From Nitrospirota bacterium (lineage in GTDB: Bacteria > Nitrospirota > Thermodesulfovibrionia > Thermodesulfovibrionales > UBA1546): a stretch of 61,148 nt of DNA. Both the position numbers and the translations under genes were made by a program. Every line of letters begins with the position of its first letter. Positions within the stretch are counted from its first letter, which is position 1. The notes below the pieces were generated by a model. The model worked only from the letters and a program-made list of their open reading frames with translations. It was not told the origin of the DNA and did not search any database. Of this stretch, positions 50,852-61,020 are shown piece by piece. Location: NCBI GenBank assembly GCA_016208915.1, contig JACQXE010000038.1:1-61148 (forward strand). The letters are read 5' to 3'.

Positions 50852-51977
50852 ACTGCTTAAAGCAGCCATTGAACAGGAGGCATCTGATCTTCATCTGAAG
50901 GTTGGTTCTCCTCCAATACTTAGGATTTATGGCGAACTTGTTCCGATGACTTCGGAAAAGAAACTCGCACAAGAGGATACATTGAAGATTTCGTTCTCAG
51001 TAATGAATCCGAACCAGCGTGAGGTATTCAAAAAGAGAAATGATATTGACCTTGCCTACAGCGTTTCAGGACTCGGAAGGTTCAGATGTAATATCTTTAT
51101 GCAAAGAGGCGCTATTGGTATGGTCTTCAGATCAATACCTTTTAAGATCGCAAGCTTTGAAGAACTAAATCTTCCTGATGTAGTTAGAAAAATAGCACTT
51201 GAACAGAGGGGACTGATACTTGTAACAGGCACTACAGGATGCGGTAAAACAACAACGCTTGCTTCGATGATTGATTATATCAACGCCGCAAGGACGAGTA
51301 ATATCATCACCATCGAAGATCCGATAGAATTCCTTCACAGGGATAAAAGAAGCATTGTAAACCAGAGAGAGATTGGTGTTGATACAGAATCATTTGCAAG
51401 GGCATTGAGGGCTGCTCTGAGGCAGGATCCGGATGTTATACTTGTCGGAGAGATGCGCGATTTTGAGACTATACAGACATGTCTTACGGCTGCTGAGACA
51501 GGACACCTGGTGCTCAGCACCCTTCACACAATAGATGCAACAGAGACAGTAAACAGGATTATAGCAGTATTTCCGCCGTATCAGCACAAGCAGGTCAGGA
51601 TGCAGTTGTCATCTATACTCAAGGGGATCATCTCGATGAGACTTATGCCGAGGTCAGATAATCGGGGGAGGGTGCCGGCTGTAGAAGTGCTTATTGCCAC
51701 ATCAACTATAAGAGATTGTATCATAGACCCTGACAAGACAAAGCTCATTCCAGACATGGTAGCCCAGGGAGCTGTTCATTACAATATGCAGACCTTTGAC
51801 CAGTCATTGTTAAATCTATACAAGTCAGGCCTTATAACATACGAAGAGGCGTTGAGAGGAGCAACTAACCCTGACGACTTTATTCTTAAGGTAAAGGGCG
51901 TTCAGTCTACAAGCGATCTGACATTTGAGTCGTCGAAGGACCAGATGAAAATTGAAAGATTCACAAAGCAAGGCTAA
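50838..51977 (+). CDS. pilT: Type IV pilus retraction ATPase PilT
   Basis: A 379-residue hexameric ATPase: N-terminal PAS-like part, Walker [11 protein letters not shown] near residue 133, the Asp and His boxes ([23 protein letters not shown]), and Walker [13 protein letters not shown]. The retraction motif AIRNLIRE-type region appears only loosely, as [10 protein letters not shown] near the end, as in some PilT homologues. It powers pilus retraction; no other pilus gene is seen nearby. It overlaps recX. Confidence 0.93.
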   Translation: MELNELLKAAIEQEASDLHLKVGSPPILRIYGELVPMTSEKKLAQEDTLKISFSVMNPNQREVFKKRNDIDLAYSVSGLGRFRCNIFMQRGAIGMVFRSIPFKIASFEELNLPDVVRKIALEQRGLILVTGTTGCGKTTTLASMIDYINAARTSNIITIEDPIEFLHRDKRSIVNQREIGVDTESFARALRAALRQDPDVILVGEMRDFETIQTCLTAAETGHLVLSTLHTIDATETVNRIIAVFPPYQHKQVRMQLSSILKGIISMRLMPRSDNRGRVPAVEVLIATSTIRDCIIDPDKTKLIPDMVAQGAVHYNMQTFDQSLLNLYKSGLITYEEALRGATNPDDFILKVKGVQSTSDLTFESSKDQMKIERFTKQG

Positions 51978-52449
51978 AGAGAGTTCTAAAAAGCCTGATG
52001 CGCTTCAATATGCCTATAAACTTTTGAGCTATCGCGACAGAAGTGAAAAAGAGCTTGCGGAGAGGCTCAGGAAAAAAGGTTTTCAAGATGAGGCGGTCGC
52101 GAATACAATCAGATGTCTTAAGAGTAAGGGATTCATAAATGAGGAATCACTTGCAAGATCTCTTAAAAGGATCGCAGAGGAAGTTAAACTTCTCGGTGAT
52201 AAAGGGGTCAGGACTTTGCTGCAGCAAAGAGGCATATCAAGAGAAATAATCGAAGATATTATTGCGGACAACCCTTCTGACGAAGTAGTCAGGGTAAAAA
52301 AATTTGTGGACAGAAAGCTCAAAACTATGGAAAATTATTCTGGCGAGAAGATAAAGAAGAGAATCTGGGGAGCCCTTATGAGAAAAGGATATTCTTTTGA
52401 AACAATCAGAGAGGTATTCAAACAATTAAAGGTCAAGGAGGAGGAATGA
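51952..52449 (+). CDS. recX: RecX regulator of RecA
   Basis: A 165-residue RecX: YAYKLLSYRDRSEKELAERL followed by RKKGF, then repeated three-helix units (SLARSLKRIAEE; VRTLLQQRGIS; IWGALMRKGYSFETIREVF). It starts at TTG inside pilT. RecX inhibits RecA filaments; the gene order recA-pilT-recX fits. Confidence 0.85.
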   Translation: MKDSQSKAKESSKKPDALQYAYKLLSYRDRSEKELAERLRKKGFQDEAVANTIRCLKSKGFINEESLARSLKRIAEEVKLLGDKGVRTLLQQRGISREIIEDIIADNPSDEVVRVKKFVDRKLKTMENYSGEKIKKRIWGALMRKGYSFETIREVFKQLKVKEEE

Positions 52450-52802
52450 AAAGAAGTATTTTGTTATTTTTGATCTTTTTGCTGCTGGTGCAGATCGGAT
52501 GCATTGCAGGGGTGAGGTATTCGCCTGATGAGATAAAAGATTTTCCGCCGGCCATACAGGAACGCATAAGAGACGGCGAGGTTGTTACCGGCATGACCCT
52601 CCAGCAGGTCAGATATGCATGGGGTGAGCCTACATATGTTAATGTTCTTCCGCCGGCAGAAGGGGGAAAATATAGTGAGGAGTGGGTATATACAAAGATG
52701 CTGGTTTTCAAGACAAGACTTATATTTGTTGATGGAAAACTTACAGAGATAATAACCAATGAGCCGGGAGTTATGAGGTCCGAGACCCGAAGGGCGCAAT
52801 AA
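52446..52802 (+). CDS. Small lipoprotein, SmpA/OmlA-like
   Basis: A 118-residue lipoprotein with signal peptide and lipobox VQIGC at residues 16-20. The mature part has GMTLQQVRYAWGEPTYVN near 57-74 and a beta-rich end, EEWVYTKMLVFKTRLIFVDG (positions 79-98), recalling the BamE-type fold (G-M-T...V...G-x-P). It overlaps recX by 4 bases. Probably outer-membrane linked; exact role unknown. Confidence 0.75.
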   Translation: MKRSILLFLIFLLLVQIGCIAGVRYSPDEIKDFPPAIQERIRDGEVVTGMTLQQVRYAWGEPTYVNVLPPAEGGKYSEEWVYTKMLVFKTRLIFVDGKLTEIITNEPGVMRSETRRAQ

Positions 52803-52827
52803 ATATATTTGCTCAGGAGTTTTTTAG

Positions 52828-55461
52828 GTGAAAAGCAGTGACATAAGAAAGGCATTTCTTGATTATTTTTTCTCTAAAGGGCATGAGAGGGTAAAGAGCT
52901 CTTCTCTGATCCCCAGGAACGATCCGACCCTGCTTTTTACAAATGCGGGCATGGTTCAGTTCAAATCAGTTTTTCTTGGTGAAGAGAAGAGGTTATATAC
53001 AAGGGCAGCCACATGTCAAAAATGCCTAAGGGCAGGAGGAAAACATAATGATTTGGAAAACGTGGGGCATACTGCGAGGCATCATACATTTTTCGAGATG
53101 CTCGGCAACTTCTCATTTGGCAATTATTTTAAGAAAGATGCAATAATCTTTGCATGGGAACTTCTCACAGAGTGTTTTAAGCTTCCAAAGGATAAGCTGT
53201 GGGTCTCTGTATTCGAAGAAGATGATGAGGCAGCAGAGCTATGGAAGGAATTTGCAGGGATAGCTGCAGGCAAGATAGTAAGGCTTGGCGCCAAGGATAA
53301 TTTCTGGCAGATGGGAGACACAGGTCCGTGCGGTCCATGTTCTGAGATAATAATAGATCAGGGAGAGCATGTTGGTTGCGGCAAGCCTGAGTGCAAAGTC
53401 GGATGCGATTGCGACAGATTTCTGGAGCTCTGGAATCTTGTATTCATGCAGTACAACAGGGATGAGTCAGGCACTCTCACACCTTTGCCAAAACCGAGCA
53501 TAGACACAGGCATGGGGCTTGAGAGAGTCTCTGCGGTTCTTCAGAAAAAGTTGAATAATTTTGATACTGATTTGTTCTCGCCTATAATATCAACGATAGA
53601 ATCCTGTGCCAATATCAGTTACGGCAGGAAGCCTGAGAGCGATACATCCATGAGGGTGATCGCTGACCACATCAGGGCAATCGGATTCCTGATAGCTGAC
53701 GGGCTCATGCCTTCCAATGAGGGAAGGGGGTATGTGCTGAGAAGGATTATAAGAAGGGCATCAAGACATGCAAAGCTTTTAGGCATAAGCGAGCCTGTCC
53801 TGTACAAATTTATTGAGCCTCTATCAGATGTTATGAGCGGCTTATATCCTGAACTTATCGAAGAAAAAGAGAGGACATCAAAGGTCTTGCGGTTTGAAGA
53901 GGAGCGTTTTTCAAGGACGCTTGAACAGGGCATAAAGATAATAGATGAGATAATAGCAAAAACAAAGAATGCAGGTTTGAAATTAGTTCCTGGAGATGAG
54001 ATATTCAAATTGTATGATACTTACGGATTTCCGCTTGATCTTGCCAGAGATATAGCAACAGATAACGGACTCATACTGGATGAAGATGGTTTTCACAGGG
54101 AAATGGAGATGCAGAGGGAGCGGGCAAGGGCATCATGGGTGGGAGAGGAGGATGCTGTTGCATCAATCTATAGGGAATTGCTCTCTGAGACAGGCGGGAC
54201 AGAGTTTGTCGGATATGAGACCATGCAGTCAGATTCTGTTGTAAGAGCGATATTAAAAGACGGCAAGGTTATCAAAGAGGCTTTAAAGGATGAGGATGTT
54301 GAGATATTTATGGATAAGACCCCGTTTTATGGAGAATCCGGAGGACAGGCAGGGGATACAGGTGAGATAGCATCTGATGGATTCAGGGCAGTGGTTAAAG
54401 ACACAAAAAAAGTTCTTGAGGGGCTTCATTCCCATATTATAAGGATTAAAGAAGGCAGGTTAAGGGTTTGGGATAAGGTTTACTGTTCTGTGGATGTTCA
54501 TAAAAGAAATGCTACAATGCGAAACCATACTGCAACGCATCTGCTACAGGCATCGCTTAGAAGCATTGTTGGCGAGCATGTAAAACAGGCAGGCTCTCTG
54601 GTTGCTCCTGACAGATTGAGATTCGATTTTACTCACTTCTTCCCGCTGGGCAACAATGAGATAGAAGAAATAGAGGATATGGTTAATCAAAAGATACTGG
54701 AAAACCTTAATGTTGATACTACAACTATGGATATCAAGGATGCGATTGTGTCAGGTGCAACTGCACTGTTTGGCGAAAAATACGGCGAGACAGTCAGAGT
54801 TATAAATATTCATGCATTCAGTTCTGAACTATGCGGCGGTACCCATTGTAAGACCACAGGGGAGATAGGTTCTTTTGTGGTTGTTTCAGAGGGAAGCGTT
54901 GCATCAGGCATAAGAAGGATAGAGGCCTTGACTGGCGCTGCAGCCCTTGGGCATTTCAGAAGAGAAGAGCACGAATTGAGGAAGATATCCGAGATATTGA
55001 AGACAGATACGCCATCTGAAAAAATCGAAAAGCTTATTGCTGAAATAAAGGAGACGGAAAAAGAGATAGAAAGGCTGAAAAGCAGGGCGGCATCTGAAAG
55101 TTCGGCATCGCTTATCAACAAAGCAAGAGACATAAATGGGATAAAGGTCATTTCATACAGAATTGATGGGCTTGAAAAGAAGGACTTAAGGGTTCTCGCA
55201 GACAATCTTAAGGAAAAACTCGGTTCAGGAGTTATTGTCCTTGCATCTACAAGGGATGGTGATGCAGCTATCCTTTCAATGGTAACAAAAGACCTAACTG
55301 ATAAAATTAAGGCAGGCGCAATACTTAAAGATGTTGCACATATTGCAGGTGGCAGAGGTGGCGGGAAACCGGAGATGGCAGAGGGAGGCACAAAGGAGAT
55401 TGATAAATTGGACAAGGCACTTGAGGCAGTGTACGATATAATTAAAAAAGCTGTTAGCTGA
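52828..55461 (+). CDS. alaS: Alanyl-tRNA synthetase
   Basis: An 877-residue class II synthetase. The N-terminal catalytic part is SSDIRKAFLDYFFSKGHERV (positions 3-22) with RNDPTLLFTNAGMVQFK, and the editing domain has HTATHLLQASLR near 573 with CGGTHCKTTGEIG near 670. The C-terminal DHHA1 domain contains GGRGGGKPEMAEGG. All zinc ligands (HTATH, C-x3-H) are present. Start GTG 52828 after CAGGAG. The stop lies in a 7-base periodic tract. Confidence 0.97.
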   Translation: MKSSDIRKAFLDYFFSKGHERVKSSSLIPRNDPTLLFTNAGMVQFKSVFLGEEKRLYTRAATCQKCLRAGGKHNDLENVGHTARHHTFFEMLGNFSFGNYFKKDAIIFAWELLTECFKLPKDKLWVSVFEEDDEAAELWKEFAGIAAGKIVRLGAKDNFWQMGDTGPCGPCSEIIIDQGEHVGCGKPECKVGCDCDRFLELWNLVFMQYNRDESGTLTPLPKPSIDTGMGLERVSAVLQKKLNNFDTDLFSPIISTIESCANISYGRKPESDTSMRVIADHIRAIGFLIADGLMPSNEGRGYVLRRIIRRASRHAKLLGISEPVLYKFIEPLSDVMSGLYPELIEEKERTSKVLRFEEERFSRTLEQGIKIIDEIIAKTKNAGLKLVPGDEIFKLYDTYGFPLDLARDIATDNGLILDEDGFHREMEMQRERARASWVGEEDAVASIYRELLSETGGTEFVGYETMQSDSVVRAILKDGKVIKEALKDEDVEIFMDKTPFYGESGGQAGDTGEIASDGFRAVVKDTKKVLEGLHSHIIRIKEGRLRVWDKVYCSVDVHKRNATMRNHTATHLLQASLRSIVGEHVKQAGSLVAPDRLRFDFTHFFPLGNNEIEEIEDMVNQKILENLNVDTTTMDIKDAIVSGATALFGEKYGETVRVINIHAFSSELCGGTHCKTTGEIGSFVVVSEGSVASGIRRIEALTGAAALGHFRREEHELRKISEILKTDTPSEKIEKLIAEIKETEKEIERLKSRAASESSASLINKARDINGIKVISYRIDGLEKKDLRVLADNLKEKLGSGVIVLASTRDGDAAILSMVTKDLTDKIKAGAILKDVAHIAGGRGGGKPEMAEGGTKEIDKLDKALEAVYDIIKKAVS

Positions 55462-55483
55462 AAGCTGATAGCTTATAGCTAAA
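55449..55483. repeat. 7-base periodic tract starting at alaS stop
   Basis: Five 7-base words, AGCTGTT, AGCTGAA, AGCTGAT, AGCTTAT and AGCTAAA, follow without gap. The first two words hold the last alaS codons (GTT AGC) and the TGA stop (second word, AGCTGAA). Confidence 0.88.
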
Positions 55484-55495
55484 AAGGAGGTTTTT

Positions 55496-55840
55496 ATGAC
55501 ATTATTTGAAGCTGTAAGAAATGCATTGTTAGCAGGCTTTGGCATGCAGCAGAAGGTTAATGAATTCATTGATGATCTTGTTAAAAAAGGGGAGCTTAGT
55601 GAATCGCAAGGCGTAAAACTCATAAAGGAATGGACTGAGAAGGCAGAGAAAGGCACAGATCACTTCACAAAAAACTTTTCAGAGATATTCACCAAGACTA
55701 TGGAAAAAATGAATCTTCCAACAAGGGACGATATAGAAAAATTAAATAAAAAAGTCCAAAACCTGTCAGGCAGGGTCAAAAAACTTGAAGGGGTAAAAGA
55801 GGAGGGGCAGGCCGAAGGCTCGCTGAGGAGAGAAGAATAA
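55496..55840 (+). CDS. Phasin-like coiled-coil protein
   Basis: A 114-residue helical protein: LVKKGELSESQGVKLIKEWT near 30, ending with coiled-coil heptads (DDIEKLNKKVQNLSGRVKKL, positions 79-98). It is of the phasin / PHA-granule regulator type common beside ABC1 kinases. AAAGGAGG precedes the ATG. It lies 3 bases before the kinase gene. Function in polymer granules or quinone metabolism is inferred. Confidence 0.75.
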   Translation: MTLFEAVRNALLAGFGMQQKVNEFIDDLVKKGELSESQGVKLIKEWTEKAEKGTDHFTKNFSEIFTKTMEKMNLPTRDDIEKLNKKVQNLSGRVKKLEGVKEEGQAEGSLRREE

Positions 55841-55843
55841 CCC

Positions 55844-57547
55844 ATGCCTTTCAGCCTGTTTAAGCTCAGGAGCACTTATAAGAACCTAAGCCGGGTAGGG
55901 CAGATAGTTAATGTTTTTTGGAAGTATGAATTCGGTTATATAATAGATCAGATACGCCTAAACAGGTTTGTACCCCTCAGAAAAAGGCTCAAGGCATTCG
56001 GACAGTGGCCACCAGTAAAAGGTCAGACAATTCCTGAAAGGCTTAGGATGGCGTTTACAGAACTTGGCCCAAGTTTCATAAAGCTTGCCCAGCTGCTCTC
56101 AGCAAGACCTGATCTTATCACTGTCCAATACGCCAATGAGTTCAAGAAACTTCAGGATAAAGTACCGCAATTTCCTTCTGAGGAAGCAAAAAAAATTATA
56201 GAGGAAGAAACGCATTTCCGTATAAACCAGATATTCTCTAATTTTCAGGATGAACCAATAGCTGCAGCATCTATTGCACAGGTACATCATGGAGTCCTTT
56301 TTGACGGCAGTGATGTAATTATAAAAGTGCAAAGGCCTAATATAGAAGAGCAGATAGAGACAGACATAAACATACTTACAACGATCGCCCAGCTTATGGA
56401 GAAATATATACCAGAAAGTAGATTTTTTAATCCCATAGGCATTGTAGAGGAATTTTCAAAGACAGTCAGAAAAGAGCTGGATTTTTTTGAAGAGGCAAAA
56501 AACTCCTACCGTTTTAAAAAGAATTTTGAAGGAAATCCAGATGTCTATATCCCAAGAATACATGGAAAGTTTACTACAGGAAAAGTCCTTGTAATGGAAA
56601 GAATTGAAGGCGTCAGGATTGATGATATTGCTGCAATAGAGGCTCAGGGGCTTGACAGAAAGAATCTTGCCAAAATAGGCGTAAATGCATATTTCAAAAT
56701 GACACTTGAGGATGGATTCTTTCATGCAGATCCTCATCCTGGAAATATCTTTGCAATGCCGACAGGACAGATCGGATTTATGGATTTTGGGATAGTTGGA
56801 AGGGTTACTGATGAGATGAAAGAAACAATGGCGAATACATTCCTTGCCCTTATAAATAAAGATTTTGACAGACTTATTGATCAGTATATCGAACTCGGCC
56901 TTGTCCCTGATGAGATTGATCTTATTGCTTTCAGAAAGGGATTTAAGGCAGATCTTGTTGACTTTCTGGAGCCGATGTATGGATTGACCCTGAAAGATAT
57001 AAACTTTTCAGAATACATGGACACGGTTACGCATTTAGCAATAAAACATAATATGAAGATACCATCGGATCTATTATTGGTCAATAAGGCAATGCTGATC
57101 CTTGAAAACATAGGGAGGGAACTTGATCCCAATTTTGACTTTACAGCCGCAGCAGAGCCTTACGCATCCAAGCTTGTTAGGGAAAAGTTCAGCCCCTCAA
57201 GAATATATGAAAAGACAAAGAGAAATATCGAGGAGATAACTGACTTTGTTGCCCTCTTCCCAAGGCAGATGAAACAGATAGTGAGAAAGGTGCTAAAGGA
57301 TGATATTCATTTTAAGCTGACCCATATCGGTCTCGAGAGATTCATAAGGGATATGGACAAATCGAGCAACAGGATTTCCTTCAGTATGATTGTAAGTTCT
57401 GTTATCCTTAGCTCTGCCATAATGCATGCAACAGGTGTGGGGCCCAAGATATTTGGAGTGTCAATACTTGCACTTTTGGCATTCGGCTTTGCATCTCTTC
57501 TTGGTATTTGGCTGATTATTTCTATAATACGTTCAGGAAGGTTATGA
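55844..57547 (+). CDS. ABC1/UbiB-family atypical kinase
   Basis: A 567-residue UbiB/COQ8-type protein. The N-terminal motif is FIKLAQLLSARPDL near 79-92 (family KxGQ; here Gly is Ala). AAASIAQVHHGVL near 143 is the Ala-rich loop, DVIIKVQRP has the Lys, and EDGFFHADPHPGNIFAM with IGFMDFGIVGR carries the catalytic and metal residues. Two transmembrane helices end the protein. Members act in ubiquinone or isoprenoid lipid metabolism. Confidence 0.92.
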   Translation: MPFSLFKLRSTYKNLSRVGQIVNVFWKYEFGYIIDQIRLNRFVPLRKRLKAFGQWPPVKGQTIPERLRMAFTELGPSFIKLAQLLSARPDLITVQYANEFKKLQDKVPQFPSEEAKKIIEEETHFRINQIFSNFQDEPIAAASIAQVHHGVLFDGSDVIIKVQRPNIEEQIETDINILTTIAQLMEKYIPESRFFNPIGIVEEFSKTVRKELDFFEEAKNSYRFKKNFEGNPDVYIPRIHGKFTTGKVLVMERIEGVRIDDIAAIEAQGLDRKNLAKIGVNAYFKMTLEDGFFHADPHPGNIFAMPTGQIGFMDFGIVGRVTDEMKETMANTFLALINKDFDRLIDQYIELGLVPDEIDLIAFRKGFKADLVDFLEPMYGLTLKDINFSEYMDTVTHLAIKHNMKIPSDLLLVNKAMLILENIGRELDPNFDFTAAAEPYASKLVREKFSPSRIYEKTKRNIEEITDFVALFPRQMKQIVRKVLKDDIHFKLTHIGLERFIRDMDKSSNRISFSMIVSSVILSSAIMHATGVGPKIFGVSILALLAFGFASLLGIWLIISIIRSGRL

Positions 57548-57552
57548 AGAAC

Positions 57553-57692
57553 ATATACAGCGGGTATAGCATTTTCGCTCATTCTCGGCCTTACGGCCTC
57601 CGAGGTATTTTGCCTCTTGATTAATTTGTATTAGATACTGTCGGAATATCAGCAAAATAATGCCGCTCAAAAACTATACCCGCTGTATGTTT
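57553..57692. repeat. Hairpin element, copy 4
   Basis: Outer arms ATACAGCGGGTATAG and CTATACCCGCTGTAT. The core TTTTCGCTCATT, the inner hairpin GGCCTTACGGCC in CGG...CCGAGG, TATTTTGCC...GCAAAATA and CCGCTC match copy 1. It lies between convergent genes. Confidence 0.82.
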
Positions 57693-58824
57693 ATGCGTAA
57701 AAAGCACATCTGTATAAATCCTTGCCTAAGTGATTTTCTGAAAGCTCTGCCCTGTATCTGCAACCGCCCCTGCATTGTTCAATGTATTCACAGTATTCAC
57801 AGTCGCATTTTAGCTCTGCGAGTTTTATCGGTTTTATTCTCTTCCAGCATTTTCTGAGACCTTCCTTGTCTGTGCCGATAGCCCTGTCTGCATAAAAACT
57901 GCATTTTGCGACATTCCCGTCTGCCATCACAGACATTAGGTGTAATCCGCAACCGAAACCGGATTTGCCTAAATGAAGCCCCTTTCCATAGCCATACCTG
58001 AGATATTCACCAGCCATTTCAGGGCTTATCTGAAATTCTTTATTTTCCTTCAGTCTGCCTGAAATACATGGGACATCTACTGTCCAGTCTTTTATACCGA
58101 TATCCCTGAACATCTGTTCCATTTCATCAAAATCCTTCAGGTTTTTAGGATGTACCATTGTTGATACAGATACCTCAAGATCGTTTTCAGCAGAGAGCCT
58201 TGCTGCATTTATGGCTTTTTTAAAAGCGCCTTTTCCCCTTAAAGAATCATGAGCATCTTCAAGCCCATCTATGCTTATCTGGATCTCATCAACATTGAGC
58301 GTCTTGAGATTCTTTTTTGTGAGAAGAAGGCCGTTTGTAAACAATACCTTTCTTACGGAATAAGCAGGAAGCATCTCATTGATTTCTACTAATCGGGAAT
58401 GAAGCAAAGGTTCGCCGCCTGTGAGCATTACCCGTAAGCCCTGCATTTCTTCGAATTCATCCAGTATCTTTTTGACTTCAATTGCTGAGAGTTCTTTAGC
58501 TTTATTTTCATTTATAAAACAATGCCTGCATCTTAGATTGCATCTTTCTGTTATCTGTAACTCAAGGTATCTGAGAGAAGGCACAGGTGATTTTATGAGG
58601 GTGGGGCGGTTAACAGAAATCATGTCTTTGGTTAATATTTCTTCCTCGAGACAATAATCAATGAAGTCCTTGTCGCTCAATGTGCAGCCGTTCTTATCCG
58701 CGCATTTTTTAAGTATTTGAAATGATTCGTTATCAAGTTCGTAAAGTTCATCTTTTTTTATATGATAAACATGAGGTTTCTCGATCTGTTTTAGGGCACA
58801 ATCTGCTGATAAAAAATATCTCAT
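57691..58824 (-). CDS. Radical SAM/SPASM protein with PqqD-like N-terminus
   Basis: A 377-residue radical SAM enzyme. The N-terminal 80 residues look PqqD/RRE-like (YHIKKDELYELDNESFQILK). The cluster motif is CNLRCRHC near 113 (C-x3-C-x2-C). GGEPLL follows, and the SPASM region has CGL, CSFYAD and CDCEYCEYIEQCRGGC. Such proteins modify ribosomally made peptides, or act in cofactor or heme-type pathways. No precursor peptide is recognised within 1 kb. The gene is alone on the minus strand. Confidence 0.88.
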   Translation of the reverse strand: MRYFLSADCALKQIEKPHVYHIKKDELYELDNESFQILKKCADKNGCTLSDKDFIDYCLEEEILTKDMISVNRPTLIKSPVPSLRYLELQITERCNLRCRHCFINENKAKELSAIEVKKILDEFEEMQGLRVMLTGGEPLLHSRLVEINEMLPAYSVRKVLFTNGLLLTKKNLKTLNVDEIQISIDGLEDAHDSLRGKGAFKKAINAARLSAENDLEVSVSTMVHPKNLKDFDEMEQMFRDIGIKDWTVDVPCISGRLKENKEFQISPEMAGEYLRYGYGKGLHLGKSGFGCGLHLMSVMADGNVAKCSFYADRAIGTDKEGLRKCWKRIKPIKLAELKCDCEYCEYIEQCRGGCRYRAELSENHLGKDLYRCAFYA

Positions 58825-58971
58825 AAATTAATTATACACGAGAACACAGTTGTCCAAAAAAGGCTGAACGCCTCATAAATACAATGAATTGACAAGATAT
58901 TAAGATGTGCAACCTCGTTTTGACAAGCAGCTTTAAAGGGAACAATACGACTGATGTTTTATAAATAAGAT

Positions 58972-59025
58972 GTGGATTAATTTTATAAGGTGTCGTCAGT
59001 GGATTAATTTTATAAGGTGTCGTCA
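58972..59025. repeat. Two 27-base direct repeats
   Basis: A 27-base unit (starting GTGGATTAATTTTATAAGGT) occurs at 58972-58998 and again, unchanged, at 58999-59025. It lies between divergent genes, in the 290-base gap before the peptide-binding lipoprotein. It may hold regulator sites; no gene is seen. Confidence 0.8.
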
Positions 59026-59118
59026 TTGTATTTTTTCATCATTCAGCCTTTTTTCAGTTATTTTGGATAGTACTGATACATGAGCCAAAATTATATTCTG
59101 ATGTGATAAAGTATATTG

Positions 59119-60714
59119 ATGAAAATTTATTCCCGCTTGTTATTTTTAAGCATTCTTATAATATCCCTTTTCTCCTGTACGAGAGAGCCTGGTATCAAAA
59201 ACCCCAATTCCATAACAGTCGGCTCTTCTGCAGATGCAAAGAGACTGCTGCCCCTGCTTGCAACTGACAGCGCCTCTGGAGACATAAGCGGATGGATATT
59301 CAATGGCCTCACAAAATACGATAAGAACATAAAAATCACTGGTGAGCTTGCAGAGTCATGGGATATTTCTCCAGACGGATTAACGCTTATATTCCATTTG
59401 AGAAAAGGCGTGCTCTGGCACGATCTAAAAGAATTCACATCAGATGATGTGGTCTTTACTTACAAGACTGTGACTGATCCAAAGGTGCCGACTCCGTACA
59501 GCAGTAATTATGGGCCTGTTGAAAGGGTAGAGGCATTGGACAAATATACTGTTAAAGTGATTTATAAAGAGCCTTATGCCCCTGCGCTTGAGTCATGGGG
59601 CATGGGTATAATTCCTAAACATATACTTGAAGGAAAAGATATAAGTATTGAATATTACAACAGAAATCCAATAGGAACAGGACCTTATAAATTAAAGGAA
59701 TGGGTGACAGGCCAGAAGATAGTGCTTGAGGCATTTGATGATTATTTTGAGGGAAGGCCAAAGATAGATAAATACATTTCGAGGGTAATCCCTGACACAG
59801 CAACAATGTTTCTTGAACTGAAATTTGGCGGCATAGATTTCATGGGGCTTACGCCACCGCAATATAAACTTCAGGCTGAAAAAGAGATCTTCAGGAAATA
59901 CTTTCAGAAATTCAGGTATCCGTCTTTTGGATATACTTATCTTGGATATAATCTTCTTGACCCGAAATTCTCTGATAAAAGGGTTAGGCAGGCAATAACA
60001 CATGCGATAAATAAAAATGACATTATAGACGGTGTGCTGCTCAGTTACGGGACTCCATGCACAGGACCATTCCCTCCTGAATCATGGGCATATAATCCTG
60101 ATGTCAAAGACCTCGGATACGATACTGAAAAGGCGATAAAGCTTCTTGGAGAAGCAGGGTGGAAGAAAGGCCAGTCAGGTTTTCTTGAAAAAGACGGCAA
60201 GCCTTTTGCCTTTACTGTGCTTGTGAATCAGGGAAATGAGGCAAGGCTAAAGACAGCACAGATAATAAAAGAGGGCTTGAAAAAGGTCGGTGTTGAGATG
60301 AACATTAAAGTACTTGAATGGCAGGCCTTACTCCATGAGTTTATTGATAAAAAGCGTTTTGAGGCAATCATCATGGGATGGGCGCTCTCAAGAGACCCTG
60401 ACTTATATGACATATGGCACTCATCAAAGACGAAAGAGGGAGAATTTAATTTTATCTCATACAAGAATGAAGAAATAGACAGGCTATTGCTCGAAGGCAG
60501 GCGAATATTTGATATCAATAAAAGGAAAAAGATTTATCACAGGATACACGAAATCCTTGCTGAAGAACAGCCTTATACATTCTTATATGTGCCTGACGCC
60601 CTTCCAGTGCTTCATAAGAGATTCAAAGGAGTTGAAAAAGCGCCCTTAGGAATCTGGTATGACTTCATCCACTGGTATGTGCCAAAGAACAGGATGGAGT
60701 GGTACGGACCGTAG
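59119..60714 (+). CDS. Peptide/nickel-type ABC transporter substrate-binding lipoprotein
   Basis: About 531 residues of the SBP_bac_5 family (DppA/OppA-like). The lipobox is LFSC at residues 18-21. It has WDISPDGLTLIFHLRKGVLW near 85, GTGPYKLKEWV near 190 and DKRVRQAITHAINKNDI near 290, all typical. It delivers peptides or similar ligands to a permease, which is not in the window. The TTG at 59116 is in frame; ATG 59119 is preferred. Confidence 0.92.
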   Translation: MKIYSRLLFLSILIISLFSCTREPGIKNPNSITVGSSADAKRLLPLLATDSASGDISGWIFNGLTKYDKNIKITGELAESWDISPDGLTLIFHLRKGVLWHDLKEFTSDDVVFTYKTVTDPKVPTPYSSNYGPVERVEALDKYTVKVIYKEPYAPALESWGMGIIPKHILEGKDISIEYYNRNPIGTGPYKLKEWVTGQKIVLEAFDDYFEGRPKIDKYISRVIPDTATMFLELKFGGIDFMGLTPPQYKLQAEKEIFRKYFQKFRYPSFGYTYLGYNLLDPKFSDKRVRQAITHAINKNDIIDGVLLSYGTPCTGPFPPESWAYNPDVKDLGYDTEKAIKLLGEAGWKKGQSGFLEKDGKPFAFTVLVNQGNEARLKTAQIIKEGLKKVGVEMNIKVLEWQALLHEFIDKKRFEAIIMGWALSRDPDLYDIWHSSKTKEGEFNFISYKNEEIDRLLLEGRRIFDINKRKKIYHRIHEILAEEQPYTFLYVPDALPVLHKRFKGVEKAPLGIWYDFIHWYVPKNRMEWYGP

Positions 60715-60787
60715 GGTTGTTGCAAGAGATGAGCGTATATCGGTGTGGGCTTGCCATCTGTCTTAGAAAATATAGACGGTTTTTCTC

Positions 60788-61012
60788 TCAATTTTTGTCA
60801 TGCTGTTGTTCATTCAGGAAATCTTTTATAAAATTGCGCTTGCTATGAATCAATGCGAGGACTTCAACCTTATTGGGGAATACTTCATAAATAAGGCGAT
60901 ATGAATAAATGAGCAACTCTCGTATATTGGAATCTCCTATCTCAGGAACGATTCTGCCGACTTCAGGAAAGAATTTCAATTTTTCAGATTTTTCAACAAG
61001 ATCAACAGTAAC
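60788..61012 (-). pseudogene. ParE/RelE-type toxin, 5' part removed by IS
   Basis: The minus-strand frame reads VTVDLVEKSEKLKFFPEVGR followed by IVPEIGDSNIRELLIYSYRL and IYEVFPNKVEVLALIHSKRN. This is the C-terminal two thirds of a ParE-like toxin (FPEVGR, IRELL, Y-R-x-I-Y). An in-frame stop at 61013-61015 and the IS start at about 61021 replace the N-terminal part. Its antitoxin would lie beyond the IS. A TTG at 60979 could start a 63-residue stump. Confidence 0.75.
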
Positions 61013-61020
61013 TCACTGAT

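Noticed and set aside
54810-55415. 201-codon open frame on the minus strand inside alaS
   Set aside because: It is a Ser/Ile/Leu-rich shadow of the well-conserved alaS frame; no ribosome binding site or family.
58832-59115. Precursor peptide gene for the radical SAM protein
   Set aside because: No short frame with a ribosome binding site and a Cys- or Gly-rich core was seen in the flanks I read.
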